Source: Corallococcus coralloides DSM 2259 (lineage in GTDB: Bacteria > Myxococcota > Myxococcia > Myxococcales > Myxococcaceae). Taken from it: a stretch of DNA of 64,000 nt. This document shows positions 1 through 7,487 of the stretch, piece by piece. The notes beneath the pieces are model-generated. The model did no database searches. It saw only the letters and a list, made by a program, of their open reading frames with translations, and was not told the DNA's origin. The number at the start of each line of letters is the position of its first letter. The stretch's first letter is position 1. Position numbers and translations under genes: made by a program. The stretch is taken from assembly GCF_000255295.1 (NCBI RefSeq), contig NC_017030.1:8468328-8532327 (forward strand), given 5' to 3'.

Positions 1-440
1 AGCCGGCCCTCGTCCATGTCGCGCATCAGCAGCGCCGTCTTCTCCTCGCGCAGCCGCAGCTGGAGCTTCGGGTAGTGCTTCACCAGCGCGGGCACCACCT
101 CCGGCAGCACATAGGGCGCCACCGTGGGGATGGCCCCCAGGTGCAGCGGCCCCGCGAATGGGTCACCCATCCGCGCCGCCGCCTTGAGGATGTCCTCCGC
201 CTCCGTGAGCACCCGCCTCGCCCGCGCCACCAGCTCCGTGCCCTGCGGCGTGAGCATCACGCGGCGCGCGTCCCGCTCGAACACCTTCACGCCGAGCACC
301 GACTCCAGCTGTTGAATCTGCGCGCTCAGGGCGGGCTGGGAGACGTGGCACCGCTCGGCCGCCCGCCGGAAGCCGAGGGTGTCCGCCACCGCCACCAGGT
401 ACTCCAACTGCCGCAGGGTGATGTCGTTCAAAGAGGCCAT
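1..440 (-). CDS. oxyR: OxyR-type LysR-family regulator (3' end outside window)
   Basis: Only the first 146 residues lie in the window; the C-terminal part is cut off. The N-terminal winged helix-turn-helix (about residues 8-66, with FRRAAERCHVSQPALSAQI) is typical of LysR regulators. It is followed by GPLHLGAIPTVAPYVLPEVV, the start of the effector domain, which closely resembles E. coli OxyR (GPLHIGLIPTVGPYLLP). OxyR is a peroxide sensor that activates catalase and other oxidative-stress genes. The redox cysteines would lie beyond the window edge, so peroxide sensing cannot be checked. The gene is divergent from a catalase gene with a near-consensus OxyR site between them, which supports the assignment. 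The start is the ATG at 440. Confidence 0.85.
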   Translation of the reverse strand, partial: MASLNDITLRQLEYLVAVADTLGFRRAAERCHVSQPALSAQIQQLESVLGVKVFERDARRVMLTPQGTELVARARRVLTEAEDILKAAARMGDPFAGPLHLGAIPTVAPYVLPEVVPALVKHYPKLQLRLREEKTALLMRDMDEGR

Positions 441-464
441 GGTCCGTCCTGGAAGCCTGGAACC

Positions 465-502
465 GATAGGCCCTGCCTATCACTCCCATCCAAACGATGT
501 CT
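465..502. promoter_or_regulatory. OxyR operator between oxyR and catalase
   Basis: Four tetranucleotides occur at the exact spacing of the extended OxyR site (ATAG-N7-CTAT-N7-ATAG-N7-CTAT): ATAG at 466-469, CTAT at 477-480, ATCC at 488-491 and GTCT at 499-502. The first pair is perfect and sits in a perfect inverted repeat (GATAGG at 465-470, CCTATC at 476-481). The second pair matches two of four positions each. The site lies 26 bp upstream of the regulator start and 76 bp upstream of the catalase start, suited to autoregulation and peroxide activation of catalase. Confidence 0.7.
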
Positions 503-577
503 TGGCCCAATCAGCGGGACCTCTCTACCTTTCCCCCGTCGAAGTGCCCCGAAGGCCTCACGCAAAGGAAAGCGTCC

Positions 578-2047
578 ATGTCCCCGCGTCCCACCCTGAC
601 CACCGAAGCCGGCGCGCCGGTCTCCGACAACCAGCACTCGCAGACGGCCGGGCCCAACGGTCCGGTGCTGCTGCAGGACCACCACCTGCTGGAGAAGCTG
701 GCCCGCTTCAACCGCGAGCGCATCCCGGAGCGCGTGGTGCACGCGGTGGGCTCCGGCGCCTACGGCACGTTCGAAGTGACGCAGGACCTCACCCGCTTCA
801 CGCGCATGAAGGTCTTCAGCGCGGTGGGCAAGAAGACGGAGGCCTTCCTGCGCTTCTCCACCGTGGCGGGCTCCAAGGGCGCGCCGGACACCGCCCGCGA
901 CCCGCGCGGCTTCGCGGTGCGCCTCTACACGGAGGACGGCAACTGGGACCTCGTGGGCAACAACACGCCGGTGTTCTTCCTGCGGGACGGCATCAAGTTC
1001 CCGGACTTCATCCACTCCCAGAAGTACGACCCGTACACGAACTGCCAGGAGCCGGACAACGTCTGGGACTTCTTCGCCTACTCACCGGAGGCCACGCACC
1101 AGTTCACCTGGCTCTTCGGCGACCGGGGCATCCCCGCGACGCTGCGGCACATGGATGGCTTTGGCTCGCACACCTTCCAGTGGGTGAACGCGACGGGCGA
1201 GCGCTTCTGGGTGAAGTTCCACTTCAAGACGGACCAGGGCATCCGCACGCTCACCACGCCGGAGGCGGAGGCGCTGGGCGGCAAGGACCCGCAGCACCAC
1301 CAGCGCGACCTGTACCAGGCCATCGACCGGGGCGAGTTCCCCTCGTGGACGCTCAAGGTGCAGGTGATGCCGGAGGCGGACGCGGCCAACTACCGCTTCA
1401 ACCCGTTCGACCTGACCAAGGTGTGGCCCTACCAGGACTACCCGCTGATGGAGGTGGGCCGGCTCACGCTGAACCGCAACCCGGAGAACTTCTTCGCGGA
1501 GGTGGAGCAGGCGGCGTTGGATCCGTCGCACTTCGTGCCCGGCATCGGCCCGTCCCCGGACCGGATGCTCCAGGCGCGCCTGTTCGCCTACGGCGACGCG
1601 CACCGCTACCGGCTGGGCATCAACAGCACGCAGCTGCCGGTGAACTCGCCCAAGGGCGTGAAGGGCGGCGCGCGCAACTACGGCCGTGACGGCGCCATGC
1701 GCTTCGACGGCAACGGCGGACGCGGCCCCAACTACGAGCCCAACAGCTTCAACGGCCCCGCGCAGACGGACGAGTCCCCGGGCACGGGCTACGCGGTGAG
1801 CGGCATGACGGGCACCTTCGTCCACGGCAAGCACGCCGAGGACACCGATTACGTCCAGGCCGGCGCCCTCTACCGGCTGATGGACGAGGCGGCGAAGGCG
1901 CGGCTGGTGGAGAACATCTCCGGCAGCCTGGCGCAGGTGAGTCGGGAGGACATCATCACCCGGGCCATCGCCCACTTCCGCGCGGCGGATGAGGAGTATG
2001 GTTCGCGTATCGCCGTCGCCGTCCAGCAGAAGCGCCACGCTCGCTAG
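578..2047 (+). CDS. katA: Small-subunit haem catalase (clade 3, KatA type)
   Basis: A 489-residue monofunctional catalase that would convert hydrogen peroxide to water and oxygen in the cytoplasm. The distal histidine is His55 in RERIPERVVHAVGSGAYG, the distal asparagine lies in GNNTPVFF, and the proximal haem-ligand tyrosine is Tyr338 in RLFAYGDAHRYRLG. Length and lack of a C-terminal flavodoxin-like domain fit the small-subunit group. The residue two after the distal histidine is Val where Lys is common; it is not catalytic. The start at 578 is chosen because AAAGGA lies about 9 bp upstream and it matches family N-termini; an upstream in-frame start at 497 would run through the OxyR site. 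An ankyrin gene follows after 15 bp, so the two are probably co-transcribed. Confidence 0.95.
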   Translation: MSPRPTLTTEAGAPVSDNQHSQTAGPNGPVLLQDHHLLEKLARFNRERIPERVVHAVGSGAYGTFEVTQDLTRFTRMKVFSAVGKKTEAFLRFSTVAGSKGAPDTARDPRGFAVRLYTEDGNWDLVGNNTPVFFLRDGIKFPDFIHSQKYDPYTNCQEPDNVWDFFAYSPEATHQFTWLFGDRGIPATLRHMDGFGSHTFQWVNATGERFWVKFHFKTDQGIRTLTTPEAEALGGKDPQHHQRDLYQAIDRGEFPSWTLKVQVMPEADAANYRFNPFDLTKVWPYQDYPLMEVGRLTLNRNPENFFAEVEQAALDPSHFVPGIGPSPDRMLQARLFAYGDAHRYRLGINSTQLPVNSPKGVKGGARNYGRDGAMRFDGNGGRGPNYEPNSFNGPAQTDESPGTGYAVSGMTGTFVHGKHAEDTDYVQAGALYRLMDEAAKARLVENISGSLAQVSREDIITRAIAHFRAADEEYGSRIAVAVQQKRHAR

Positions 2048-2062
2048 GAAGGAACACCGACC

Positions 2063-2596
2063 ATGAGCCCCCCGAACGACCCGAAGAATGCCTCCCCGTC
2101 CGCCGAGGACGCCGCCGTGCTGGACTTCGTGCGGAGCGCCTTCGCGCTGGTCCGCTCGGGGGACGCCGGCAAGCTGCGCGAGCTGCTCGACGCCGGACTT
2201 CCCGTCAGCGTTCGCAACGAGCGGGGCGACTCCCTGCTGATGCTGGCCAGCTACCACGGCCACGTGGACGCGACGCGCCTGCTGCTGGAGCGCGGAGCGG
2301 ATCCGGAGCAGCCCAACGACGCCGGCCAGACGCCCCTGGCCGGCGCGGCCTTCAAGGGCAACGAGGCCATCGCCACGGTGCTCCTGGACGCGGGCGCGGA
2401 CGTGGACGGCGCGGGCCCGGACGGCCGCACGCCGCTGATGTTCGCGGCCATGTTCGACAAGCTGGAGATGATGGAGCTGCTCATCCAGCGCGGCGCGGAC
2501 CACAGGGCCCGGGACGCGGACAAGCGCACCGCGCTGGACTACGCGCGCTCCATGGGCGCGCAGCGCGCGGCCGCCCGGCTGGATCCGAAGCCCTGA
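2063..2596 (+). CDS. Ankyrin-repeat protein downstream of catalase
   Basis: A 177-residue protein without a signal peptide, made largely of ankyrin repeats. At least three clear repeats are visible (GDSLLMLASYHGHVDATRLL, GQTPLAGAAFKGNEAIATVL, GRTPLMFAAMFDKLEMMELL), each followed by a GAD-type turn, plus a degenerate N-terminal and a capping C-terminal repeat. Ankyrin repeats bind proteins. In Pseudomonas aeruginosa the ankyrin protein AnkB is encoded beside catalase KatB and is needed for full catalase activity; a similar helper role is inferred here from position only. GGAAGGA just after the catalase stop is the ribosome binding site. The gene ends 1 bp from the end of the convergent transketolase gene. 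Confidence 0.85.
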   Translation: MSPPNDPKNASPSAEDAAVLDFVRSAFALVRSGDAGKLRELLDAGLPVSVRNERGDSLLMLASYHGHVDATRLLLERGADPEQPNDAGQTPLAGAAFKGNEAIATVLLDAGADVDGAGPDGRTPLMFAAMFDKLEMMELLIQRGADHRARDADKRTALDYARSMGAQRAAARLDPKP

Positions 2597-2597
2597 G

Positions 2598-4505
2598 CTA
2601 TGCGTTCGTGTGGCCCCAGGCGTTCTCGGACGGCCTTCCCCGGCCGTCCCCGCCCCGGGCCGTCGTCTCCTCCCTCAGCGAGTTGACGGCCTCCACGATG
2701 TGCTCCGCGTCGATGCCCGCGGCGTTCAGCAGCTCCGCGGGCTTGCCGGAGCCAGGCATCTTCGTCACCGCGAGCCGCACCACGGTGGGCAGCTGCTCTC
2801 GCACACCGGTGAAGGCCTCCAGCACCGCGTCCGCGAGGCCCCCTTCCGCCCAGTGGTCCTCCACCACGATGAGCCGCCCCAGCGTCTCGCGCGCGGCCTT
2901 GCGCAGCGTCTTCGCGTCCACCGGCTTCACCGAGTACAGGTCGATGACGCGCACCGCGATGCCGTCCTTCTTCAGCGCTTCGTGGGCCTTGAGCGCTTCG
3001 TGCAGCGTGATGCCGGCGGCCACCACCGTCGCCACGTCCTCGTCGGACTGGCGCACCACCTTGCTGCCGCCAATGGGGAAGTCCTCCGTCGCGGGGTAGA
3101 GCACCGGCGTCTTCTCACGCGTGCTGCGCAGGTAGGTGATGCCCTGGCGGTCCAGCACCTGCGCCAGCAGCTTCGCGGTCTGGTTCGCGTCGCTCGGGTA
3201 GAGCACCGTGCTGCCGCCCACCGCGCGCATCATCGCCAGGTCCTCCAGCGCCATCTGCGACGGGCCGTCCTCGCCAATGGACACGCCCGCGTGGCTGCCG
3301 CACAGGTGCACCGTGGCGTTGGAGATGGCCGCCATGCGCACCTGATCATAGGCGCGCGACAGGAAGGCCGCGAAGGTGCTGACGAAGGCCTTCTTGCCCA
3401 GCACCGCCATGCCCACCGCGCTGGACACCATGTTCTGCTCCGCGATGAACATCTCGAAGTAGCGCTTCGGGTGCGCCTTCTGGAACTCGTTCGAGTACGT
3501 GGAGTTGGACACCTCCGCGTCCAGCGCCACCACGTCCGGCCGGGCGTTGCCCAGCGCCAGGAGCGCGTCGCCATACGCCTTGCGCGTGGCCTCCTTCTGG
3601 CCCACTTCGTACGTGGGCAACTGCAACGGCGAGGCCTTGTCCTGGACGGTGGCCTTCAGCGCCTCCGGCTTCTTCACCTGGACGCGGACGTCGCGCTCCC
3701 CGCCCAGCTCGCGGATGGCGTCCTTCGCCTTGTCCTCCGGCAGCGGCTTGCCGTGCCAGCCGTCATGGTTGGCGATGAGCGTGGAGCCGTGCCCCTTCTC
3801 CGTCTTGCAGATGAGGCAGGTGGGCTGGCCCTTCTTCGCCTGCGCTTCGGCGAAGGCCCGGTCGATGGCGTCCAGGTCATGGCCATCCAGCGTGACGGCG
3901 TTCCACCCGAAGGCGCGGACGCGGGCCGCGTAGGCCTCCAGGTTCCAGCCCAGCTCCGTCTCACGGCTCTGTCCCAGCCGGTTCACGTCGATGATGGCGC
4001 ACAGGTTGTCGAGCCCATAGTGGCCGGCCTTGTCGAACGCCTCCCACACGGAGCCCTCCGCCGTCTCGCTGTCGCCCATGAGCACGTAGGTGCGGAAGGG
4101 CAGCCCGTCCATCCTCGCGCCAAGGGCCATGCCCACGCCCACGGCCAGGCCCTGCCCGAGCGAGCCGGTGGCCACGTCCACGAGCGGCAGCACGTGCGGG
4201 TTCGGGTGCCCCTCCAGCCGGCTGCCGAACTTGCGCAGGCTGAGCAATTCCCGGTCGTCGATGGCGCCCGCCGCCTTGAAGGCGGAGTAGAGGACCGGAC
4301 AGGCGTGGCCCTTGGAGAGCACGAAGCGGTCGTTGTTGGGGGCCTTCGGCTGTTGGAAGTCGAAGCGCAGGTACTTCTGGAACAGCACGGCCATGATGTC
4401 CGCCGCGGACATGGACGAACTGGGGTGGCCCGAGCCCGCCGCCGTGGTGCAGCGGATGCTGTCGATGCGCAGCTGCGCCGCGAGGTCCGCCAAGGTGTCC
4501 GCCAT
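2598..4505 (-). CDS. tkt: Transketolase
   Basis: A 635-residue thiamine-diphosphate enzyme that moves two-carbon ketol units between sugar phosphates in the non-oxidative pentose phosphate pathway. The order is an N-terminal ThDP-binding domain (AGSGHPSSSMSAADI; MGDSETAEGSVWEAFDKAG), a pyrimidine-binding domain (FIAEQNMVSSAVGMAVLG, with the catalytic Glu) and a C-terminal domain (RLIVVEDHWAEGGLADAV). It resembles the animal-type branch (WEAF..A..Y.LDNL.AI.D.NRLGQS) more than the E. coli type. The usual GDG of the cofactor site reads GDS. The start at 4505 has GGGAGCG upstream; longer in-frame versions lack family homology. It is divergent from transaldolase, its pathway partner. Confidence 0.95.
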   Translation of the reverse strand: MADTLADLAAQLRIDSIRCTTAAGSGHPSSSMSAADIMAVLFQKYLRFDFQQPKAPNNDRFVLSKGHACPVLYSAFKAAGAIDDRELLSLRKFGSRLEGHPNPHVLPLVDVATGSLGQGLAVGVGMALGARMDGLPFRTYVLMGDSETAEGSVWEAFDKAGHYGLDNLCAIIDVNRLGQSRETELGWNLEAYAARVRAFGWNAVTLDGHDLDAIDRAFAEAQAKKGQPTCLICKTEKGHGSTLIANHDGWHGKPLPEDKAKDAIRELGGERDVRVQVKKPEALKATVQDKASPLQLPTYEVGQKEATRKAYGDALLALGNARPDVVALDAEVSNSTYSNEFQKAHPKRYFEMFIAEQNMVSSAVGMAVLGKKAFVSTFAAFLSRAYDQVRMAAISNATVHLCGSHAGVSIGEDGPSQMALEDLAMMRAVGGSTVLYPSDANQTAKLLAQVLDRQGITYLRSTREKTPVLYPATEDFPIGGSKVVRQSDEDVATVVAAGITLHEALKAHEALKKDGIAVRVIDLYSVKPVDAKTLRKAARETLGRLIVVEDHWAEGGLADAVLEAFTGVREQLPTVVRLAVTKMPGSGKPAELLNAAGIDAEHIVEAVNSLREETTARGGDGRGRPSENAWGHTNA

Positions 4506-4710
4506 CGTTTCGCTCCCGGGTTGGGGGGCCAGGGGTGTGCCCCCGCTACTGTGTTGACTGCCCCGGCCTGCGAGAAGCGTTGCCCCCCGCCGGCCCTGTT
4601 CGCAGGCAGAATCCGCGAGTGCCTGCCCGCCCGGCCGGACGTGGGCGCCAGGGCATGCGCAAATTGAAGAAACGCCATCCGGGAGCCTCGTGCCCCCGCC
4701 GGGAGAATCC

Positions 4711-5832
4711 ATGAATCCGCTGCGACAGCTCGCCGAGTTCGGCCAATCCGTCTGGGTGGACAACCTCCAGCGCAGCTACATCACCAAGGGCACGCTGAAG
4801 AAGCTCATCGAGGAGGACGGGCTCAAGGGGCTCACCTCCAACCCGACCATCTTCCAGAAGGCCGTGTCGGGCAGCGACGACTACCAGGACCTCTTCGACG
4901 CGGCGAAGGGCCAGGGCCTCTCCGGCAACGACCTCTACGAGCAGCTCGCCGTGCGCGACGTGCAGGGCGCCGCGGACCTCCTCAAGCCGGTGTACGACGC
5001 GACGAAGGGCCAGGACGGCTACGCGTCCCTGGAGGTGTCCCCGCGCCTGGCGCTGGACACGAACGGCACGCTGGAGGAGGCGCGGCGGCTGTGGAAGACG
5101 CTGTCGCGGCCCAACGTGATGATCAAGGTCCCGGGCACGCTGCCGGGCCTGCCGGCCTTCGAGCAGCTCACCGCCGAGGGCATCAACGTCAACGTGACGC
5201 TGCTCTTCAGCCAGGAGCGCTACAAGCAGATCGCCGAGGCCTACGTCTCCGGCCTGGAGAAGCTCGCCGCGTCCGGCGGGGACGTGAGCCGCGTGGCGAG
5301 CGTGGCGTCGTTCTTCATCAGCCGCATCGACGCCATCGTGGACAAGGAGATTGAAAAGAAGCTGAAGGCGGGCGCCACGCCGGAGCAGCAGAAGGCGCTG
5401 GAGGGGCTGAGCGGCAAGGTGGCCATCGCCAACGCGAAGCTCGCCTACCGCACCTTCAAGGAGGTCTTCGGTAGCGCGCGCTGGAAGGCGCTCGCGGCGA
5501 AGGGCGCCAAGGTGCAGCGCGTGCTCTGGGCGAGCACCAGCACCAAGAGCCCGAAGCTGCGCGACGTGCTCTACGTGGAGGAGCTCATCGGCCGCGACAC
5601 GGTGAACACCATGCCGCCCGCCACCATCGACGCGTTCCGGGACCACGGCAAGGTGCGCCCCAGCCTGGAGGAGGACCTGCCGGCGGCGGAGGCGACGATG
5701 CGCCAGCTGGAGGCGGCCGGCATCTCCATGAAGACCGTCACGGACGAGCTGGCCACCGACGGCATCCGCCTGTTCTCCGAGTCCTTCGACCAGCTGCTCT
5801 CCGCGGTGGGAGAGAAGCTCAAGAAGACCTAG
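4711..5832 (+). CDS. tal: Transaldolase
   Basis: A 373-residue enzyme that transfers a dihydroxyacetone unit between sugar phosphates in the non-oxidative pentose phosphate pathway. Family signatures are the N-terminal GLTSNPTIFQKAVSG, the active-site lysine in NVMIKVPGT, NVTLLFSQERY, and the C-terminal phosphate-binding region with LWASTSTKSP. Length fits the long bacterial/cyanobacterial subfamily. The ATG at 4711 is preceded by GGGAGAA at about 8 bp; an upstream in-frame GTG at 4690 is less likely. The 205-bp divergent region to transketolase must hold both promoters; I could not assign -35/-10 boxes with confidence. Confidence 0.95.
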   Translation: MNPLRQLAEFGQSVWVDNLQRSYITKGTLKKLIEEDGLKGLTSNPTIFQKAVSGSDDYQDLFDAAKGQGLSGNDLYEQLAVRDVQGAADLLKPVYDATKGQDGYASLEVSPRLALDTNGTLEEARRLWKTLSRPNVMIKVPGTLPGLPAFEQLTAEGINVNVTLLFSQERYKQIAEAYVSGLEKLAASGGDVSRVASVASFFISRIDAIVDKEIEKKLKAGATPEQQKALEGLSGKVAIANAKLAYRTFKEVFGSARWKALAAKGAKVQRVLWASTSTKSPKLRDVLYVEELIGRDTVNTMPPATIDAFRDHGKVRPSLEEDLPAAEATMRQLEAAGISMKTVTDELATDGIRLFSESFDQLLSAVGEKLKKT

Positions 5833-5949
5833 CGCGGAAGGCCCGGCCCCGGAGGCGGGTGGAGACACTCCCACCTCCTCCCGGGACGCATTGGAAGGCA
5901 ATGCCTTGCACCCCACCCTTCCGGCCGTTTCGAGCCGGAAGGAGCAAGC

Positions 5950-7428
5950 ATGCGTGTCAGCAATTGGGGGGCCCTGCTCGGGCTGGGGCTGGCGATGGCG
6001 GGGTGTGGGGCTGTCCCGGAGGAGGACGCCGCCCTCCCCGCCGCGGTCGTGGAGGACGCGCGGCAGGTGGAGGCGCAGGCGTGTCCCCCCGGCGTGGCGG
6101 CGCGGGTGAAGGTCGTCATCCCTCCCACCGCCGGCATCAGCAGCGAGGTGACGTCGCTCGCGGACGTGCAGGGCACGCTCTACCTCACCACCAACCTCAC
6201 CGACGGCAGCGCGACGCTGTGGCGCAGCAACGGCACGGACGCGGGCACGGTCCCGGTGCGGGAGTTCCCGGCGGTGCCGCTGGGCATCCCCCGCATTGGG
6301 AACCTGGTCGCGGTGGGCAGCCAGGTCTTCTTCCTGCTCAACAACCTGGACACCGGCACGGAGCTCTGGGTCAGCGACGGGACGACCGCCGGCACCCACC
6401 TGGTGAGGGACCTCACGCCGGGACCCACTGGCTCCGCGCTGCTCCACCTCACGGAGGTGGGCGGCCGGCTGGTGTTCTTCCGGCAGACGCAGCCGACGCC
6501 GACGGAGCCCTCTCGCACGGAGCTGTGGCGCTCGGACGGGACGGCCCCGGGCACGGTGCGGGTGAGGGACTTCGGGGCGAACTCGGGGCTGAGCTTCAGC
6601 ACGTTGAAGGTCGGCGACAGGCTGCTCTTCTTCTTCGGGCAGAGCACAGGGACCACGCTGTGGCGCACCGACGGCACGACGGGGGGCACGGTGTCCGTGA
6701 GGCGGCTGGACGCGGGCCTCACCTTCATCCTCGACGTGGGCTACTCGGGAGCGCAGGGGCTGTTCCTGCTGATGGACGGCCCGAACTACGAGGTATGGCG
6801 GACGAATGGCACGGAAGCCGGCACCGCCCGGCTGGACTCCTTCGGCCGGTACACGCGGCTGCTCGGGGCGCTGGGCACCTACGTCTACGTGTGGTCCGTG
6901 GACTCAGCCACGCAGCGGCTGCGCATCGACCGGCTGTTGTTGAGCGGCGGGGGCAAGGCGCTCGTCACCACGCTGCCCAATCCCTACTCGAACGACCCAT
7001 CCACGTCGCCCTACGTGCAGATGTCGACCGTGTCGGCCAACGAGCTCTACTTCTCCATGGCCATCGCTGGCGAAGGGCCCGTTCCGCTGGACGTCTCGTT
7101 GTGGGTGACGAACGGCACGGCGGCGGGGACGCGCGACCTCTTCCGCCAGCTCATCCGCAGTGACGAGCACGTCTCACCTGTCTTCGCCACTGGAACGGGC
7201 CGGGTCCTCTTCAGCGGTTCGCTGACGCCCGGAGCCGCCCAGCCCTGGTTCACCCGGGGCACCGTGGGCACGACGGGGCAGCTGGCGACGGGGGTCGCCA
7301 CGCCGGAAGGCTTCACCCGCTCCGGAACCCGCGTGTACTTCTACGCCATCGACGACACCGGCCGGAACCAGCTCTGGGCCGTGCCGGCGACCTTCACCTG
7401 CCCGCCGGGGTTGAGCGAAGCGCGGTAG
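5950..7428 (+). CDS. ELWxxDGT-repeat lipoprotein
   Basis: A 492-residue predicted lipoprotein: the N-terminus has a short hydrophobic stretch ending in LAMAGC, a good lipobox with Cys at about residue 18. The rest holds at least six copies of a repeat around (E/T)LW.(S/T)(D/N)GT..GT, for example TLWRSNGTDAGT, ELWVSDGTTAGT, ELWRSDGTAPGT, TLWRTDGTTGGT, EVWRTNGTEAGT and SLWVTNGTAAGT, plus one degenerate copy. Such repeats are common in myxobacteria and probably fold as a beta-propeller on the cell surface or in the periplasm. No catalytic motif is visible and no substrate can be named. The gene stands alone, with a strong hairpin after it. Confidence 0.85.
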   Translation: MRVSNWGALLGLGLAMAGCGAVPEEDAALPAAVVEDARQVEAQACPPGVAARVKVVIPPTAGISSEVTSLADVQGTLYLTTNLTDGSATLWRSNGTDAGTVPVREFPAVPLGIPRIGNLVAVGSQVFFLLNNLDTGTELWVSDGTTAGTHLVRDLTPGPTGSALLHLTEVGGRLVFFRQTQPTPTEPSRTELWRSDGTAPGTVRVRDFGANSGLSFSTLKVGDRLLFFFGQSTGTTLWRTDGTTGGTVSVRRLDAGLTFILDVGYSGAQGLFLLMDGPNYEVWRTNGTEAGTARLDSFGRYTRLLGALGTYVYVWSVDSATQRLRIDRLLLSGGGKALVTTLPNPYSNDPSTSPYVQMSTVSANELYFSMAIAGEGPVPLDVSLWVTNGTAAGTRDLFRQLIRSDEHVSPVFATGTGRVLFSGSLTPGAAQPWFTRGTVGTTGQLATGVATPEGFTRSGTRVYFYAIDDTGRNQLWAVPATFTCPPGLSEAR

Positions 7429-7445
7429 GCAATGCCAGACACCCT

Positions 7446-7474
7446 CCGCCCACCGGCATGCTTCCGGTGGGCGG
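7446..7474. terminator. Bidirectional hairpin between convergent genes
   Basis: A perfect 11-bp inverted repeat (CCGCCCACCGG at 7446-7456, CCGGTGGGCGG at 7464-7474) with a 7-base loop lies between the stop of the ELWxxDGT lipoprotein gene and the stop of the convergent chitinase gene. It has no clear T-tract on either side, as is usual in very GC-rich genomes. Confidence 0.6.
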
Positions 7475-7487
7475 GGGCCTCATCGGT

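Noticed and set aside
2610..4667. A 685-codon plus-strand open frame opposite transketolase
   Set aside because: No ribosome site or domain, with the composition of a shadow frame; the transketolase on the other strand is certain.
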